The notes under the pieces are model-generated. The model ran no database searches. It worked only from the letters and a program-made list of their open reading frames with translations, and was not told where the DNA came from. This document shows, piece by piece, positions 62,402 to 64,000 of a DNA stretch of 64,000 nucleotides. Each line of letters opens with the position of its first letter. Position 1 is the stretch's first letter. Position numbers and translations under genes: made by a program. Origin of the DNA: Marinobacter halodurans (GTDB taxonomy: Bacteria; Pseudomonadota; Gammaproteobacteria; Pseudomonadales; Oleiphilaceae); NCBI RefSeq assembly GCF_004327985.1, contig NZ_SJDL01000026.1, forward strand, positions 17,334-81,333, written 5' to 3'.

Positions 62402-62428
62402 TTACATTCCTAACATTTAAAAATGTAA
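62402..62428. repeat. Palindromic AT-rich sequence at the element boundary, possible att core
   Basis: TTACATT (62402-62408) and AATGTAA (62422-62428) are inverted; ACATTT/AAATGT (62413-62426) is a second inverted pair between them. It starts at the base where photolyase homology stops. It fits a recombinase-binding core, but the crossover cannot be fixed from one end. Confidence 0.5.
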
Positions 62429-62556
62429 AGATTAAGCTATAAAGTACAATTAAATCGGCGTGTTGAGGAGAAGGTGTCTCCATAAGTTTTGTCAACATTT
62501 GGTCTTTAGCGTAAGGTATAACCTTCCAATCGATCTTTAGTAAAGATAGGGCGTTG

Positions 62557-63738
62557 ATGAAGGTTGTCGACAGGAAGTTTACTAATGGAGAGCGCCGCTC
62601 AATTTTGGTCGACGCCTCAGGAATACCGCTTTACTACCCGAACTTGTTCGTAACGCTTAATGTTCGAAACAGAGGCCAAAGTGCAAACACTGTCAAACGA
62701 ATCAATTATGCGTTGAAGCGCTTCATGTCGTGGCAGATCTGTGCGGGCATCGATGTCTCCAGACGCATTCAAGACGGAATTGAGATGCAGCGGCACGAGG
62801 TGGCCTCGTTAATGGAGTTCTTGAGTTACTCGAAGGAGACTCGGAAGAAGCTGGAAATGGGCGCTAAGCTCTTGCCAGCCTCCTATGAGTATCGGGAAAC
62901 GAAAAACACAATCGCAGACCGCAAGTACGTTTCAGAATATATTGCCTTTCTTATTCAGCGCCTTCATCCATCAGTTCAAAGTGCGACAATTGCATCGAAT
63001 ACGCTGAACTCCCTTAAAAAGCAGTTCTGCAAGGCAAGGGCCCGGAAAAAAGAGGCAGAGACGGATGTTGATGAGGCGCAGTTTAACCTAATCGAATCGG
63101 TAGTTGAGTCGGGTTCAACTCTTAACCCATTCAAGCGGCACAAGCTGAGAAATAAATGCATTATCCGTCTGATGCTCGATCTCGGTTTAAGGCGTGGCGA
63201 AATTGCGAATCTGTGGGTTGGGGAGATTGACTTCGGACGTTCGGTCGTCAAGGTTCGGCGTAAGCAGGATGATCCGGACGACCCACGACCATCAAAGCCG
63301 AATGCGAAGACTAGCGAGCGCACCCTCCACCTAGAGCCTGACCTGAAACTAAGCCTGCTGGCCTACATTAAGGAGCGAGGAGAACAAGAAAAGTCTTTCC
63401 GCCATGGATACTTATTTACGACCCAATCTGGCAATCCAGTTTCAGAAAAGCAGATTTATAACATTGTCGTAGCGCTCCGAAAGGTAAAGGGAGTAGGGCA
63501 CATATACCCACACCTTTTCCGGCACTGGTTCAATCATGTGCTGACAATAAGGTTCAGGGAGGAGATGAGAAAAGCCGGGATTACTAGCCCTGCGGACAAG
63601 ATGACATACGACGCCCGGCGGCGCTCTTACTTGAATGGTTGGTCAGAAGATAGTGATCAGCAAAAACACTACGGTCGCCAATGGATAACAGAGTTGAGCG
63701 ACGAAGCAACTTTGGAACGAATTGGTCAGCATGAATAA
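62557..63738 (+). CDS. Tyrosine-type site-specific recombinase (integrase)
   Basis: A 393-residue tyrosine recombinase. An N-terminal core-binding, SAM-like domain (~35-165) precedes the catalytic domain with arginine in LGLRRGEIANLWVG (R212/213), HLFRHW (H319, R322) and the nucleophile Y372 in HYGRQW. The usual second histidine/tryptophan is W362 (GWSE). The start ATG has TAGGG 5 nt before. It is clearly AT-rich compared with the host. It lies just inside the boundary with the photolyase remnant and probably catalysed the insertion. Confidence 0.9.
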   Translation: MKVVDRKFTNGERRSILVDASGIPLYYPNLFVTLNVRNRGQSANTVKRINYALKRFMSWQICAGIDVSRRIQDGIEMQRHEVASLMEFLSYSKETRKKLEMGAKLLPASYEYRETKNTIADRKYVSEYIAFLIQRLHPSVQSATIASNTLNSLKKQFCKARARKKEAETDVDEAQFNLIESVVESGSTLNPFKRHKLRNKCIIRLMLDLGLRRGEIANLWVGEIDFGRSVVKVRRKQDDPDDPRPSKPNAKTSERTLHLEPDLKLSLLAYIKERGEQEKSFRHGYLFTTQSGNPVSEKQIYNIVVALRKVKGVGHIYPHLFRHWFNHVLTIRFREEMRKAGITSPADKMTYDARRRSYLNGWSEDSDQQKHYGRQWITELSDEATLERIGQHE

Positions 63739-63829
63739 TTTTATTGCGAGCGACAAAAACACCCTAGAAGAGGCGCTTTGGGAAGAGTGGAAATCTTACC
63801 ATGGCAGGGGGTTTGTTCCTGCAAGGTAA
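63731..63829 (+). CDS. Short open frame overlapping the integrase end (32 residues)
   Basis: MNNFIASDKNTLEEALWEEW begins 8 bp before the integrase stop, in another frame, and ends at a TAA after FVPAR. In related elements a second recombinase often follows the first by an overlap. This one has no recognisable domain. It may be a truncated version, the start of a gene broken by a frameshift, or chance. Confidence 0.35.
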   Translation: MNNFIASDKNTLEEALWEEWKSYHGRGFVPAR

Positions 63830-63854
63830 GCGTTCATTCCACGACGTAGTTGAC

Positions 63855-64000
63855 CTACTTCACGTCACGTAGTGGCCTCAATAACTCCGGCGAGACCTTG
63901 TATTGCTTGGTGCCATCCTCGGCCAACACGATCACACTCTTGCGGTTGATCTTGGTGACGATCCCCAACACCGGGCCCTCCCGGCCCTCGAAGGTCACCT
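63855..64000 (-). CDS. C-terminal end of a protein running off the window
   Basis: The last ~48 codons read VTFEGREGPVLGIVTKINR and KSVIVLAEDGTKQYKVSPEL with LLRPLRDVK before the TAG. The alternating strand pattern and the G-V-I-R turn look like a KOW/SH3-like barrel at the end of a larger protein. GC content is back near host level. Family cannot be named from this tail. No start is visible. Confidence 0.55.
   Translation of the reverse strand, partial: VTFEGREGPVLGIVTKINRKSVIVLAEDGTKQYKVSPELLRPLRDVK

Overview
The window is a 64 kb piece of a GC-rich gammaproteobacterial chromosome. The gene set and local order (two-subunit arginine succinyltransferase, hisBHAF, gpmI-envC-ctp-yibQ facing yibN-secB-trmL, sufBCDS-A-T-E, flgP-flgT) look like a marine Marinobacter-type or Pseudomonas-related bacterium; the genus is an inference. 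Almost all of it is chromosomal housekeeping and catabolic DNA. Two AT-richer patches stand out: about 27.3-28.7 kb, and from about 62.4 kb to near the right edge.

Layout. 0-3.1 kb: a tightly overlapped operon of a nucleoside/NMP phosphorylase (cut by the left edge), a divergent PRPP synthetase and a beta-CASP metallo-beta-lactamase. 3.2-6.9 kb: a DcaP-like porin, a DEDDh exonuclease/GIY-YIG fusion and an AraC/GlxA-family regulator like Pseudomonas ArgR. 7.4-13.8 kb: the arginine succinyltransferase pathway astC-aruF-aruG-astD-astB, preceded by two direct half-sites of the ArgR type. 13.9-18.9 kb: a TetR/RND efflux locus. 19.1-23.3 kb: the rest of the arginine system on the opposite strand (aotP-aotJ-aotQ-aotM-astE). 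Uptake, degradation and the likely regulator are thus spread over 17 kb.

24-28.7 kb is an accessory stretch of small genes. It contains two paralogous copies of an unrecognised two-gene module (a small soluble protein followed by a membrane protein), one copy host-like in composition and one AT-rich. tRNA-Phe and a decayed tRNA-like structure close this stretch. 29-36.7 kb holds yggX, mutY, asmA, an SRPBCC protein and hisBHAF. 37-49.8 kb holds the envelope/PGM block, yibN-secB-trmL, the proton-translocating transhydrogenase pntAB, a thiolase and cca. 49.9-53.2 kb holds a TraF-like outer-membrane barrel and flgP-flgT. 53.5-59.8 kb is a seven-gene SUF operon whose promoter carries a near-consensus IscR type-1 site.

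At 61.7-62.4 kb a photolyase gene is cut off within its FAD-binding domain. It abuts an AT-rich element with a tyrosine recombinase that runs towards the right edge, which marks the left end of an integrated element. A family of intergenic palindromic repeats (REP/REPIN-like, sharing a TGTAGCCGACGCTTTAGC-type arm) occurs at least ten times, and three further inverted-repeat elements of other kinds are present.
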